DNA of 64,000 nucleotides from Bacillus thuringiensis. Its GTDB lineage: Bacteria > Bacillota > Bacilli > Bacillales > Bacillaceae_G. The DNA lies in contig NZ_CP012099.1 in assembly GCF_001182785.1 (NCBI RefSeq), forward strand, positions 4,400,501 to 4,464,500, read 5' to 3'. The position numbers and the translations under genes were made by a program. The notes under the pieces were generated by a model. It saw nothing but the letters and a program-made list of their open reading frames with translations. It searched no databases and was not told where the DNA came from. Shown one piece after another: positions 17,641 to 29,800 of the stretch. Within the stretch, counting starts at the first letter, position 1. The number at the start of each line of letters is the position of its first letter.

Positions 17641-18759
17641 TTGAACCGAAACTTACTATATATGATATTGCGACTCATATTTGTCATTGTAGCAACGGTA
17701 GCTGGGTTTTATGTCTTACTATACATGTCAGGGCTTATCTATCCTTTTATTATCGCTTTTGCATTTGCTTATTTGATTAATCCTGTCGTCAATTTCCTTA
17801 ATCAAAAACTACAATTTCCTCGTGCACTAGCAGTACTCGTTAGCTTAATTCTCGTATTTGGAGCTATCGTTGGACTTGTTACATATCTTGTAACTGAAGC
17901 AATATCTGCCACAACATACTTACTACAACTTGTTACAGTAAAGTTTCCAGATATCGTTACATTCGCTCAGCAATTTGCACTTAATCATATTATGCCTCTC
18001 TACGATGATTTAATCTCTAAATTTAATCATCTTGGAGAACCCCAGCGCTATACAATTACACAAAACATTCAAAACTTAGGAACAGAAGCAACGACACAAA
18101 TGAAAGAACTTTTAACCGCCATTATAAGCGGGTTAACGAATTTCATTAGTGCACTGCCGACAACTTTAACTGTCCTTGTATTCATTTTATTAGCCACTTT
18201 CTTCATTAGTTACGATTGGCACCGTCTTGCTCAGAAAGCAAGAAAGTTACTACCAAATCGTGTACATGGATACGGAAAAACTATTTTTGTCGACTTAAAA
18301 AAAGCTTTGTTTGGTTTTGTGAAAGCACAACTTACACTCGTATCTATGACAACCGTCATTGTACTGATCGGACTTTTAATATTACGCGTACCATACGCCA
18401 TTACTATTGCGATTATTACAGGAGTTGTAGATTTACTACCCTATTTAGGCACAGGCGCAGTCTTCGTTCCATGGGTTATATACGTATTTTTCACTGGCGA
18501 TACCGCATTCGCCATTGGTCTTCTCATTTTATACATCGTCGTGATTGTCCAAAGACAAATTATGGAGCCGAAAGTACTTTCATCTAACATCGGTCTCGAT
18601 CCATTAGCAACACTCGTCGCTCTATTTGTCGGCTTTAAGCTTTTTGGCTTTTTAGGATTAATCATCGGTCCAGTCACCTTAGTACTACTTAATACATTAC
18701 ACAAAGCTAATGTCTTCCATGACTTGTGGAAATATATTAAAGGTTCACCTTCAAAATAA
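17641..18759 (+). CDS. ytvI: AI-2E family transporter YtvI
   Basis: This 372-residue membrane protein with about eight helices belongs to the AI-2E/PerM transporter family and to the YtvI subgroup linked to sporulation. The C-terminal half carries the conserved GVVDLLPYLGTGAVFVPW and GLDPLATLVALFVGFKLFG blocks. The start is TTG at 17641, 9 bases after GGGAGG. The transported substrate is not established. It is the only plus-strand gene between citZ and dnaE. Confidence 0.87.
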   Translation: MNRNLLYMILRLIFVIVATVAGFYVLLYMSGLIYPFIIAFAFAYLINPVVNFLNQKLQFPRALAVLVSLILVFGAIVGLVTYLVTEAISATTYLLQLVTVKFPDIVTFAQQFALNHIMPLYDDLISKFNHLGEPQRYTITQNIQNLGTEATTQMKELLTAIISGLTNFISALPTTLTVLVFILLATFFISYDWHRLAQKARKLLPNRVHGYGKTIFVDLKKALFGFVKAQLTLVSMTTVIVLIGLLILRVPYAITIAIITGVVDLLPYLGTGAVFVPWVIYVFFTGDTAFAIGLLILYIVVIVQRQIMEPKVLSSNIGLDPLATLVALFVGFKLFGFLGLIIGPVTLVLLNTLHKANVFHDLWKYIKGSPSK

Positions 18760-18790
18760 CAGTTTCTAATCCATACAAAAAACCAAGTTG

Positions 18791-18817
18791 TAATCAGTGG
18801 GAATTTTCCACTGATTA
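18791..18817 (+). terminator. Hairpin after ytvI, bcr1-like
   Basis: A perfect 10-bp stem TAATCAGTGG / CCACTGATTA with a 7-base loop. The stem sequence is the same as the terminal stem of bcr1, so it is probably a bcr1 remnant. The T-run after it is poor. Confidence 0.55.
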
Positions 18818-18851
18818 TTCCTTTCACTTATTTTTCACACTACTCACACGC

Positions 18852-18895
18852 AACAAGAGCATTACCCAGAAAAAGGATAATTCTCTTGTTTTTTT
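18852..18895 (+). terminator. ytvI terminator
   Basis: AACAAGAG pairs with CTCTTGTT, with further partial pairing inside, followed by seven T residues on the plus strand. Confidence 0.85.
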
Positions 18896-19331
18896 GCATA
18901 AAAAACACATTTCCTAACTGAAAATACATTTTTATTCTATTTTATCTATAATTATTACTTACATTTATTACTTTTTATGTAAATGAATAAATATACAAAA
19001 CTGCATAAAATAAGACTCCAACTAACAATTCCCACCTTTTACATGAATTCTTTACACCAATCGCTCCTTTATATACGAAAGCAAAACTTTAATTTAGCTG
19101 CATTTCGCACCATCTTATTCATCCAAATTAATAGCATTAAAAAATCACATGTTTAATCGAAGCACAACAAGAGTTCAAACGAAAATTATATAGCAAATAT
19201 AATAAGCAGACGTTTTGTTCATCCCCCCACATCAAACACTTACGAGCATCCCAGCTTTGAGATAGAAATTCCACACCCTACAAATAACGCGGTAAAGCAA
19301 AGCGGCCCTCTCCTCTTACAAGACAAAAAAA
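18896..19331. other. ytvI-fxsA intergenic, no gene seen
   Basis: AT-rich, with no open frame that has both a ribosome binding site and protein-like composition. Short matches to bcr1 (GCAAAACTTTAATTTAG near 19081; GTTTTGTTCATCCCCCCA near 19211) suggest a decayed copy, but they are too short to be sure. Confidence 0.35.
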
Positions 19332-19362
19332 TAGCACTTAGATCGTTATAATCTAAGTGCTA
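19332..19362 (-). terminator. fxsA terminator
   Basis: A perfect 12-bp stem TAGCACTTAGAT / ATCTAAGTGCTA, overlapping the fxsA stop codon and followed by seven T residues on the minus strand. Confidence 0.93.
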
Positions 19363-19749
19363 CTTCTGAATGATAATAGTAGAGTTCTTTCTAAACTTCC
19401 ATTCCATCCACTTCATAACAAGCGGCTTCAATAAAGCTCTCGTAACAGGGATCACGCAGATAAACCCTAGCACATCTGTCACATAACCAGGAAGCACTAA
19501 GAGAATACCTCCTACAAATACAAAAATGCCATCTAGCACTGCCTCACCTGGCATTTCCCCTCTATTCAACTTAGATTGAATCTCTCCAAGCACTTTAAAT
19601 CCTTGTCTTTTCGCCAAATACACACCTACAACACCTGTAAATACAATCATAGCGAACGTAGACCATAAACCTATTACATGACTTGATCCGATTAAGACCG
19701 TAATCTCAATCGCCGGTATTAAAATAAACAAGAATAGTAACCACTTCAT
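19360..19749 (-). CDS. fxsA: FxsA family membrane protein
   Basis: This 129-residue membrane protein has four hydrophobic stretches and the FxsA signatures (PAIEI near residue 13, LPGYVTDVLGFICVIPVTR in the second half). The E. coli relative relieves phage T7 exclusion when overproduced; the normal role is unknown. It lies between pyk and ytvI, as in B. subtilis. Confidence 0.88.
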   Translation of the reverse strand: MKWLLFLFILIPAIEITVLIGSSHVIGLWSTFAMIVFTGVVGVYLAKRQGFKVLGEIQSKLNRGEMPGEAVLDGIFVFVGGILLVLPGYVTDVLGFICVIPVTRALLKPLVMKWMEWKFRKNSTIIIQK

Positions 19750-19910
19750 AGTTCTACACCTCTCTCACAACTCACTTTTAACGCCCTCACAACGCCTATA
19801 TACATCATATGAAATATAATACCCTTTCATATTAAAACCCATAACAAACAGCTTTTAAAAGCAATTCTAGGCGTTTTAAGCTAATTCTATCTCGTTTTTG
19901 TGTAAAAAAA

Positions 19911-19934
19911 AGAGAAGGACTCCGATCCTTCTCT
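19911..19934 (-). terminator. pyk terminator
   Basis: The stem AGAGAAGGA / TCCTTCTCT is followed on the minus strand by eight T residues, 10 bases past the pyk stop. Confidence 0.93.
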
Positions 19935-19943
19935 CCGTATTAC

Positions 19944-21701
19944 TTATAGCACTTCCGCATGTCCATTATAAACAATTCCGCGTGCTGCATCAACTGTTAC
20001 TTCTTGGCCATTTTTTAAAGTTGCTGTTACGCCGTTTACACCAACGATAACAGGAATACCGATTGATACGCCTACAACAGCAGCATGGCTTGTTAAGCCA
20101 CCTTCTTCTACAACTAAAGCAGCAGCTTTTTCGATTGCAGGAATCATATCTTTATCAGTACTTGTTGTAACAAGGATATCACCTTCGTTTACGTTCGCTA
20201 CAGCTTCAGCAGCTGTTTTTGCTACAACTACTTTACCTTTCGCAGCTTTACGACCGATTCCTTGTCCTTTAGCAACTTCTTCACCAACAACGTGGATTTT
20301 CATTAAGTTTGTTGTACCAGTTTCAGCAACTGGAACACCAGCAGTAATTACTACAGTATCTCCAAGGCCGATTAGACCTGCATCCATACCTGTTTGAATT
20401 GCTGTATCTAACATTTCGTCAGTTGAAGCTGCGCGCTTCTCAGCCATAAATGCTTGTACACCCCAAACAAGTGCAAGACGACGCCCTACTTGCTCGTCAG
20501 ATGTTACAGCTACGATTGGAGATTTTGGACGGTATTTAGAGATCATTTTCGCAGTATGTCCACTTTCTGTTGGAGCTACGATTGCAGCTACATCAAGAGC
20601 AAGTGCTGTATGCGCAACAGATTGGCTAATTGCATCTGTAATTGTTGGAGTGAACTCTTTAATACGTTTTTTGAACATATCTTCGTATTGTAATGATTTT
20701 TCAACACGTACTGCAATGTTAGCCATCATTGTTACTGCTTCTACTGGGTATTGACCAGCAGCTGTTTCACCTGAAAGCATGATTGCATCTGTACCATCGA
20801 AGATTGCGTTAGCTACGTCACTTGCTTCCGCACGAGTTGGACGTGGGTTACGTTGCATAGAATCTAACATTTGTGTCGCAGTAATAACTGGTTTACCTAA
20901 CACGTTACATTTTTTGATTAGACGTTTTTGTACTAATGGTACTTCTTCTGGTGGAATTTCTACACCCATATCACCACGAGCTACCATTAAACCGTCAGAA
21001 ACTTCTAAGATTGAATCGATATTGTCGATACCTTCTTGGTTTTCGATTTTCGGTACGATTTGGATGTATTGAGCGCCATGCTCTTCTAATAATTCACGGA
21101 TTTCTAATACGTCAGACGCTTTACGTACGAATGAAGCTGCGATGAAATCAACTTTTTGCTCGATACCGAAGATGATATCTTTTACGTCTTTTTCAGTGAT
21201 ACCAGGAAGCTTAATGCTTACGTTTGGTACGTTAACACCTTTTTTATTTTTTACAGTTCCACTGTTAAGAACTTTTGTACGGATATTTCCGTCAGCTTTT
21301 TCGATTACTTCTAGTTCGATAAGACCGTCATCGATTAGAATGCGAGAACCTGGGTCCACATCATCATAAAGACCAGCATAAGATACAGAGAACTTCTCTG
21401 CAGTACCTAATACTTGCTCAGTAGAAAGAACTACTTCTGCACCTGTTACAAGCTCAGCTTGTCCGTCTACGAAGTCGTGAGTACGGATTTCTGGACCTTT
21501 TGTATCAAGTAAGATACCAACTGTTTTACCAGTTTTCTTTGAAGCTTCACGAATGTTTTTAATACGAGCGCCGTGCTCTTCATGGCTACCATGAGAGAAG
21601 TTTAAACGAGCAACGTTCATACCCGCTTCCATTAATTGTTCTAATTTCTCAATACTTTCACTAGCAGGACCTATAGTACATACAATTTTAGTTTTACGCA
21701 T
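19944..21701 (-). CDS. pyk: Pyruvate kinase with C-terminal PEP-utilising domain
   Basis: Pyruvate kinase makes pyruvate and ATP from phosphoenolpyruvate. The 585-residue protein has the barrel ([12 protein letters not shown] active-site helix, [13 protein letters not shown]) followed by the extra C-terminal domain found in bacilli, with its [11 protein letters not shown]is segment that resembles PEP-utilising enzymes. The ATG at 21701 lies 6 bases after GGAGG; the longer ORF to 21746 runs across this site. It is 53 bases after pfkA, so the two form a glycolytic operon. Confidence 0.96.
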   Translation of the reverse strand: MRKTKIVCTIGPASESIEKLEQLMEAGMNVARLNFSHGSHEEHGARIKNIREASKKTGKTVGILLDTKGPEIRTHDFVDGQAELVTGAEVVLSTEQVLGTAEKFSVSYAGLYDDVDPGSRILIDDGLIELEVIEKADGNIRTKVLNSGTVKNKKGVNVPNVSIKLPGITEKDVKDIIFGIEQKVDFIAASFVRKASDVLEIRELLEEHGAQYIQIVPKIENQEGIDNIDSILEVSDGLMVARGDMGVEIPPEEVPLVQKRLIKKCNVLGKPVITATQMLDSMQRNPRPTRAEASDVANAIFDGTDAIMLSGETAAGQYPVEAVTMMANIAVRVEKSLQYEDMFKKRIKEFTPTITDAISQSVAHTALALDVAAIVAPTESGHTAKMISKYRPKSPIVAVTSDEQVGRRLALVWGVQAFMAEKRAASTDEMLDTAIQTGMDAGLIGLGDTVVITAGVPVAETGTTNLMKIHVVGEEVAKGQGIGRKAAKGKVVVAKTAAEAVANVNEGDILVTTSTDKDMIPAIEKAAALVVEEGGLTSHAAVVGVSIGIPVIVGVNGVTATLKNGQEVTVDAARGIVYNGHAEVL

Positions 21702-21754
21702 ATTGCACCTCCGAAAATTATGAAACCGTTCCCAAATATCCGACATTACGCCGA

Positions 21755-22720
<966 letters not shown>

Positions 22721-22810
22721 TCACCTCATAAAGATTATTTGCCTTATAATAAAATAACACGAAAAAATATAAAAACACAATGGAGAAGATGTGTCTTTTC
22801 ATAATAAAAA

Positions 22811-22836
22811 CGTGCATTCGCGAAGAGGAACGCACG
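22811..22836 (-). terminator. accDA terminator
   Basis: The stem CGTGCATTC / GAACGCACG (one wobble pair) is followed on the minus strand by five T residues, close to the accA stop codon. Confidence 0.78.
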
Positions 22837-22842
22837 CTTTTC

Positions 22843-23817
22843 TTATTTTATCCCAATGGAAGCGTTTGAAAACGAAACTTGCCCAATTTTCATATATTTT
22901 TCATAACGTTTTTCGATTAATTCATCTTTCGAAATTCCGTTTAATTGTTCAAAAGTTTTTCTAATCATTAAGTCTATATTTTCTGACTGTTTCAAAAGAT
23001 TACGGTGAGCTCCACCTTTTGCCTCTGGAATAATTTCATCAATTACACCTAATTCTTTCAAATCTGCTGCTGTAATTTTCATTGCTTCTGCAGCTTCCTT
23101 CGCTTTTCCTGCATCTTTCCAAAGAATTGCCGCTGCACCCTCTGGTGTAATAACAGAATAAGTGGAATTTTCTAGCATATGAATGTAATCTCCTACTCCA
23201 AGACCTAGCGCACCACCACTACCGCCTTCACCGATAACGATACAAATAACTGGTACCGTTAAACCTGCCATCTCAAATAGATTGCGGGCAATAGCTTCAC
23301 TTTGTCCACGTTCTTCAGCTGCTTTACCAGGATAAGCTCCCTTCGTATCGATGAAACAGATAATAGGACGATTAAACTTTTCCGCTTGTTTCATGAGACG
23401 CAGTGCTTTTCGATATCCTTCCGGATGAGGCATTCCAAAGTTACGGCGAATATTTTCTTTCGTATCTTTTCCGCGCTGATGCCCAATTACAGTTACAGGC
23501 ATCCCTTTATATTTCGCAATGCCGCCGACAATCGCTGCATCATCGCCAAATAGACGATCTCCATGACATTCGAAAAAATCAGTAAATAAGTGCTCAATAT
23601 AATCGAGCGTTGTCGGTCGTTCTGCATGACGAGCAATTTGAACACGGTCCCATACTTTTAGATTGCCGTATATATCTTCCTCTAAATTTTCTAGCTTTTC
23701 TTCCAAAATACGAATCTCCTCACTGAAGTCCATCTGGCTGTTTTTCGTATAGTCTTTCAGTTCACGAATCTTATTTCTTAGCTCAACAACTGGTTTTTCA
23801 AATTCTAGCTCTGCCAT
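22843..23817 (-). CDS. accA: Acetyl-CoA carboxylase carboxyltransferase subunit alpha
   Basis: AccA with AccD transfers the carboxyl group from biotin to acetyl-CoA, giving malonyl-CoA for fatty-acid synthesis. The 324-residue protein has the crotonase-like fold with [22 protein letters not shown] split over the active site and the oxyanion segment [15 protein letters not shown]. Its first codons overlap accD by 13 bases, which suggests coupled translation and equal amounts of the two subunits. Confidence 0.97.
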
Positions 23818-24674
23818 ACAGCCATTTCCCCTCCTTGATGAACTTCTAAAATCTTGCGAAGCGATTCTCTCATATCATCACGATGCACCACCGCATCTAA
23901 TTGACCATGATCTAGTAAGAATTCTGCCGTTTGAAAATCTTCCGGTAGTTTCTCACGCACCGTTTGTTCAATTACACGTCTACCAGCAAATCCGATAAGT
24001 GCACCTGGTTCTGCAAGATTATAATCACCAAGTGAAGCGAAACTCGCTGAAACCCCGCCCGTCGTTGGGTGAGTCATAACAGAAATAAATAATCCTCCTG
24101 CATTACTATGCTTTTTCAAAGCTACGCTTGTTTTTGCCATTTGCATTAAACTTAATATACCTTCTTGCATACGGGCACCACCCGAAGCAGTAAAGATAAT
24201 AAATGGAACTTGTAAGTCGTACGCCTTTTCAACCGCACGGGCGATTTTTTCTCCTACTACAGAGCCCATGCTCCCCATTCGAAAACGAGAATCCATTACT
24301 GCAACAACAACAAGCATGTCATCAATTGTTCCTTCACCAGTTACAACCGCTTCGTTCAATTCAGTCTTCTTACGATCGCTCTCTAGTTTCTCTTCATAAC
24401 CCGGAAACTCGAGTGGATTTAATGAAACCATTTCTTTGTCATACTCACGGAATGACCCTTCGTCCAATATACTATCAAGACGTTCCCATGCATTCATAGG
24501 ATGATGATATCCACAATTCACACATACTTTTAAATTTTTTAGAAGTTCTTTCGTATACATGATTTTTTTACATTCCGGACATTTTGTCATAACGCCATCT
24601 GGCACATCTTTTCGTACTTGTTCTGAAGGTATTGCAGCGTACTTTTTCTTTTTCACGAATAAATCTCTTAGCAC
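23805..24674 (-). CDS. accD: Acetyl-CoA carboxylase carboxyltransferase subunit beta
   Basis: AccD is the partner of AccA. An N-terminal zinc ribbon (Cys32, Cys35, Cys51, Cys54) precedes the carboxyltransferase domain, with the oxyanion segment [10 protein letters not shown] and the [13 protein letters not shown] active-site loop. The length of 289 residues is usual. It is the first gene of accDA. Confidence 0.97.
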
Positions 24675-24723
24675 AATTTGACCCCCTTCGTTGAGAGCTA
24701 AGGTTAGCGTAAGAAGAAAATGG

Positions 24724-24750
24724 GGCTAACACCAAAGTTTGATGTTAGCC
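24724..24750. terminator. Hairpin between the GntR-type regulator and accD
   Basis: A 10-bp stem GGCTAACACC / GATGTTAGCC with one wobble pair. It lacks a clear T-run on either strand, so it may be a weak terminator or leader structure of accD. Confidence 0.45.
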
Positions 24751-24859
24751 TTATCTTCTCAATCTGTCTAATAACCTCACTCTTTACGTTTAACTTTAAC
24801 CGCTACGCGGTAGAATGTTTGTCATAACGTGTCATGGTCATTTCGACAAATTTTATACA

Positions 24860-25504
24860 TTACGAGTGAAACTGTATATTCTCTACTAATTCATCGTAAA
24901 TTTTTAGTGCATCATTTTCTTGTTTTTCTTCCAAAGTAGCATAAAGCTTTCTATACATATCGATAGTATCTCTTGAAACTTTACAAGAAAGAGTTGCTAC
25001 GTAATCATTTACGATCATCCAAATGCGATATAGTAAATAATTATCGACTTGTTCAATAAGTGTTTTAAAGAACGTTTGATGAAGCGTTGGGATTGAGCTT
25101 TCATTTTCTTCAAGTACTTGGTGTAATCTACTTAGTACTTTAGAAAACGTTTCTTTCGGTAAATTACATACAATTCGAATCATATCTTTCTCAAGTAATC
25201 GTTTTGTTTGTAATAAATCACGAATTGTTTTCTCATCTTGCAATAAGAACGGAGCAATTAATTGTACAAGACCGTTATCATAAAAGTTTCGAATAAACGT
25301 CCCTTCACCACGTCTCGTTTCAATCAATCCTACCAGTTCTAAAGCACGCAATGCTTCTCTTACAGAGGAACGTCCTACGTTTAAGCGTGAACTTAACTCA
25401 CGCTCAGACGGCAAACGATCCCCCGCTACCAATCCATCCTCTTCCATAATGGAACGGATTTTTTTTACAATTTCGAGATATACTTTTGTATTTGATGATG
25501 TCAA
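24860..25504 (-). CDS. GntR/FadR family transcriptional regulator
   Basis: The N-terminal winged helix-turn-helix (LPSERELSSRLNVGRSSVREALRALE, written here in two parts: LPSERELSSRLNVGRSSV and REALRALE) is typical of the FadR subgroup of GntR regulators, and the C-terminal part is an all-helical effector domain. The 214-residue protein lies 14 bases after the malic enzyme gene and upstream of accDA, so it could control malate use or fatty-acid synthesis, but its ligand cannot be read from sequence. Confidence 0.85.
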   Translation of the reverse strand: MTSSNTKVYLEIVKKIRSIMEEDGLVAGDRLPSERELSSRLNVGRSSVREALRALELVGLIETRRGEGTFIRNFYDNGLVQLIAPFLLQDEKTIRDLLQTKRLLEKDMIRIVCNLPKETFSKVLSRLHQVLEENESSIPTLHQTFFKTLIEQVDNYLLYRIWMIVNDYVATLSCKVSRDTIDMYRKLYATLEEKQENDALKIYDELVENIQFHS

Positions 25505-25518
25505 TGGAAATTCCTCGC

Positions 25519-26757
25519 TTATTCTTTACCAATCAGCGCTAATTGTTTTGTTTTTTCAGCGATCTCATTTGGATCTACTTGACGGCGAGCTACTCCTGTC
25601 TCCATTGCTGCTTTTGCAACGTAAGACGCTACTTGAGGCGCTACACGCGCGTCAAATGGTGCCGGAATGATATAGTCTGCATTTAACTCATCTTCTGCTA
25701 CAAGCTCAGCAATAGCCTGTACAGCTGCCATCTTCATTTCTTCGTTAATTTGTGTCGCATGTACGTCAAGTGCACCGCGGAAAATACCAGGGAACGCCAG
25801 TACATTATTTACTTGATTCGGGAAGTCAGAACGACCTGTTCCAACAACAGCTGCGCCCGCTGCTTTTGCCAATTCTGGCATAATTTCTGGAACTGGATTC
25901 GCCATTGCAAAAATAATCGCATCGTCATTCATTGTACGAACCATCTCTTCTGTTAATGCACCTTCTGCAGATACACCAATGAATACGTCCGCACCTTGTA
26001 CAACATCAGCTAAAGAACCTTCTATACGATTCTTATTTGTATATTTTGCAACTTCATCCTTCACCGGATTCATACCTGTAGGACGACCATCATAGATTGC
26101 CCCTTTACGGTCACACATAATAATGTCGCGTACACCATAGCGATATAAAAGTTTAATAATTGCAATACCTGCTGCACCTGCGCCATTTGCGACAACTTTA
26201 ATGTCAGACATTTTCTTTCCAACTAATTTCAGTGCATTTACAAGACCTGCTACTGTTACGATAGCTGTTCCGTGTTGATCATCATGGAAGATAGGAATAT
26301 TTGTTTCTTTTTTCAAACGCTCTTCAATAATGAAGCAGTTTGGTGCTGCGATATCTTCTAAGTTAACGCCGCCAAAAGTTGGCTCCATTAATTTTACAGT
26401 TTCAACAATTTTATCTACATCGTTTGTATTTAAGGCAATTGGGAATGCATCTACACCAGCAAAGCTCTTGAATAATACAGCTTTACCTTCCATTACTGGA
26501 AGAGATGCTTCAGGTCCAATGTTACCAAGACCAAGTACAGCTGTTCCATCTGTAACAACTGCTACCATATTTCCCTTCATCGTATATTCATATACCTTAC
26601 TTTTATCGTCATAAATTTCTTTACAAGGTTCTGCAACCCCTGGAGAATATGCAAGACTTAAATCTTTTGCATTTTCTACTTTTACTTTTGATACAGTTTC
26701 TAATTTTCCTTGATGCACTTTATGCATGTGAAGTGCTTCTTCACGAAGTGTTGACAA
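25519..26757 (-). CDS. ytsJ: Malic enzyme (YtsJ type)
   Basis: Malic enzyme decarboxylates malate to pyruvate; the YtsJ type of bacilli uses NADP and is the main isoform on malate. The 412-residue protein shows SLAYSPGVAEPC, the metal-binding EDIAAPNCF and FHDDQHGTAIV segments, and the nucleotide motif GAGAAGIA. I chose the TTG at 26757 (protein starts STLREEALHMHK after Met), downstream of GAGGAG. An in-frame GTG nearer to that site would have too little spacing. Confidence 0.92.
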   Translation of the reverse strand: MSTLREEALHMHKVHQGKLETVSKVKVENAKDLSLAYSPGVAEPCKEIYDDKSKVYEYTMKGNMVAVVTDGTAVLGLGNIGPEASLPVMEGKAVLFKSFAGVDAFPIALNTNDVDKIVETVKLMEPTFGGVNLEDIAAPNCFIIEERLKKETNIPIFHDDQHGTAIVTVAGLVNALKLVGKKMSDIKVVANGAGAAGIAIIKLLYRYGVRDIIMCDRKGAIYDGRPTGMNPVKDEVAKYTNKNRIEGSLADVVQGADVFIGVSAEGALTEEMVRTMNDDAIIFAMANPVPEIMPELAKAAGAAVVGTGRSDFPNQVNNVLAFPGIFRGALDVHATQINEEMKMAAVQAIAELVAEDELNADYIIPAPFDARVAPQVASYVAKAAMETGVARRQVDPNEIAEKTKQLALIGKE

Positions 26758-26860
26758 ACTATCCACTCTCCTCAAATTATTCTTGCTGATATCAATTTCT
26801 CCAAGTGGTCTGACCACGAACACTACTACTATAATAATCGAAGTGTAGGGAAATTGTCCA

Positions 26861-29800
26861 TTATATTTTCACAACTACATTTTCTTCCCCGACAATTTCA
26901 CGAAGTGCTCCTAAACATTCTTCACTTGGATGAATCGATAAACTTCGAGATAATTGTACCATTTTATGTTCCTTTTCATAATAAATTAGTACTTTCGCAA
27001 AACCTGAATAGTCGAACAATATTTTCGTAACCTGATTTAAAAGCTTTTTCTCATACTGAGACGGCAATTTCACGTAAACAGATGCATCTTTCTTTTCTTC
27101 ATACACATCCATTTCCTCTAGCGGATATAGTCCATTTACAATCCACTGCAGCTTATGATTTCTTAGCTCAATCGTACCGTCAACTAAAACAATTGCTCCT
27201 TCTTGTAACTTATCCGAGAAATGTATATACGTTTCCGGGAAGAGGACCGCTTCCATTTCATCATTTTGATCACAGAATGTAATAAATGCCATCTTTTGAA
27301 ACTTTTTCGTACGAATCACTCTCACACTTGTTATATACACAATGGCTCTTTGTACTTTTTTCTTATGTCGCATCGCCTGAGCGAGAGATGGAATTTCTAA
27401 TTCTTTTGCTAACTTTACATACTGCGCAGTCGGATAACTTGATAAATAAAAGCCAAGTGCTTCTTTCTCTTTATTTAGTTGTTCAATAAAAGATAGCTCT
27501 TCTCCTTGTACGTATTTTGATTTTGGAACAGCATCTCCTAAATCACGCGCGAGATTTGCGTACTCCAACGCCCCTTTAAGACTTTTCCATAAATTTGTTC
27601 TCGAAACACCAAAATCATCAAAACATCCCGACCAGACGAAAGCTTCTAAATTGCGCTCTGTTACAAACTTTGATGGCATACGGAGACAAAATTCAAATAA
27701 ATCTTCGAACATTCTTTTCTCTCGTTCTTCTAATAATGCCGTCACTGTAGCCATTCCAATATTTCGAATCGAAAGTAAACTGTAACGTATCGCATTCCCC
27801 TCTATTTGGAAGTTGTAACCACTTTTTTGAAGAGACGGCGGCAAAACATGAAAACCTTTTCGCTTCGTTTCTCGTATATACTGTACAATTTTATCTTCAT
27901 TTCCAATTGCACTTGATAATAGTGCCGTCATAAATTCCAGCGTATAGTTCGCTTTTAAGTAGGCAAGCTGATATCCGATCATACTGTAAGCTACAGCGTG
28001 ACTTCGGTTAAAACCGTAATTCGCAAATCTTACAATTAAATCGTAAATTTTCTCAGCAGACGTCTCATCGTAACCATTTTGCAAACAACCTTGGACAAAA
28101 TGCTTACGTTCCTGATCTAAAATATCACGATTTTTTTTACTCACTGCACGGCGCAGTAAATCTGCTTCACCGAGCGAAAACCCTGCTAACTTCGATGCAA
28201 TTTGCATAATTTGTTCTTGGTATACAATGACGCCGTATGTTCTTTCTAAAATTGGCTTTAAATCCGGATGTAAATATTCAATTTTTCTTTTTCCATGTTT
28301 CGATTCAATAAAGGTCGGTATCTGTTCCATCGGTCCCGGTCTGTATAATGAGTTAACAGCTACGATATCTTCAAACTCATTCGGTTTTAACCCGCGAAGT
28401 ACATTTCGCATACCACCTGATTCAAGCTGGAATACACCTGTTGTATCCCCTCTCCCTAATAATTGGAACGTCTTTTCATCTTGAAGAGGTAAGTTTCTTA
28501 TATCAATTTCTTTCCCTGTTTTATTCGCGATAAATTTTATAATATTTTCAAGTAACGTTAAATTACGCAGTCCTAAAAAGTCCATCTTAAGCAACCCAAG
28601 TTCTTCTAGTGCATCGGCTGGATATTGCGTAACATAAACATCGTTATGTCCTTCTTGAATTGCTACACTGCCTGTTAGCGGTTCTTGACTCATAATAACG
28701 CCAGCCGCATGAATAGACGTATGACGTGGTAAACCTTCTACACGTTTTGCGATTTCAAACACACGCTCATGCAGAAGATTCCCTTGTATAAACTCACGAA
28801 GTGATTGTGATTCTTCATATGCATCTTTTAACGTTATACCAAGCTTTGATGGGATAAGTTTTGAAAATATATCAATATCTCGCGGCGGAAGCCCCATTAC
28901 GCGGGCAATGTCTCTAATTGCCGCTTTTGCTGCAAGCGTACCAAACGTTACAATTTGCGCAACACGGATCTGACCGTATTTATCTTTCACATAGCGAATC
29001 ATCTCATCACGTCTTACGTCTGGAAAATCAATATCAATATCGGGAAGCGTCACACGTTCAGGATTTAAAAACCTTTCAAATAATAGATCGTATTCAATCG
29101 GATCAATATCTGTAATTTCTAATACGTATGAGACGAGTGAACCAGCTGCCGATCCACGACCTGGTCCTGTTAAAATATGATTTTCATGTGCATACTTCAT
29201 AAAATCCCATACGATGAGGAAATAATCACTAAATCCCATACGAGAAATAACATTTAATTCATGATTTAAACGCTTTATATGCACTTCTTTCGGCGCACCA
29301 TATCGTTTCCGCAAACCTTCTTCACAAACACGACGCAAGTATATATCACTCGTTTCATTAGACGAAACAGGAAACTTCGGAAGTTGATTTACATGGAACG
29401 GTATTTCTACTTGGCAACGCTCTGCAATTTTCATTGTATTTTGGATTGCTTCCGGCGCATGGGAAAATAGTGCTTCCATTTCATCCGATGACTTTAAATA
29501 ATATTGATCTGTTTTCAGCCTCGGCCTATCTGGATCAGTCATTTTCGTTCCACTTTCAACAGATAGTAAACATTCGTGAACAAGTGCGTCACTTTGATTG
29601 ATATAGCGCACATCGTTTGTTGCAACGACTGGAATATTAACCCTACTAATAAATTCAGGTAGTTTCTCTTGTAAAAGCAACTCATCTTGAATCGCATGAT
29701 GCTGCAAACTCATATAAAAATGGCCGAACATATTTTGATATGTGCGAGCTACTTCTTCAGCCTGACTCTCATTGTCTTCTAGTAATAATTGCTCAATTTC

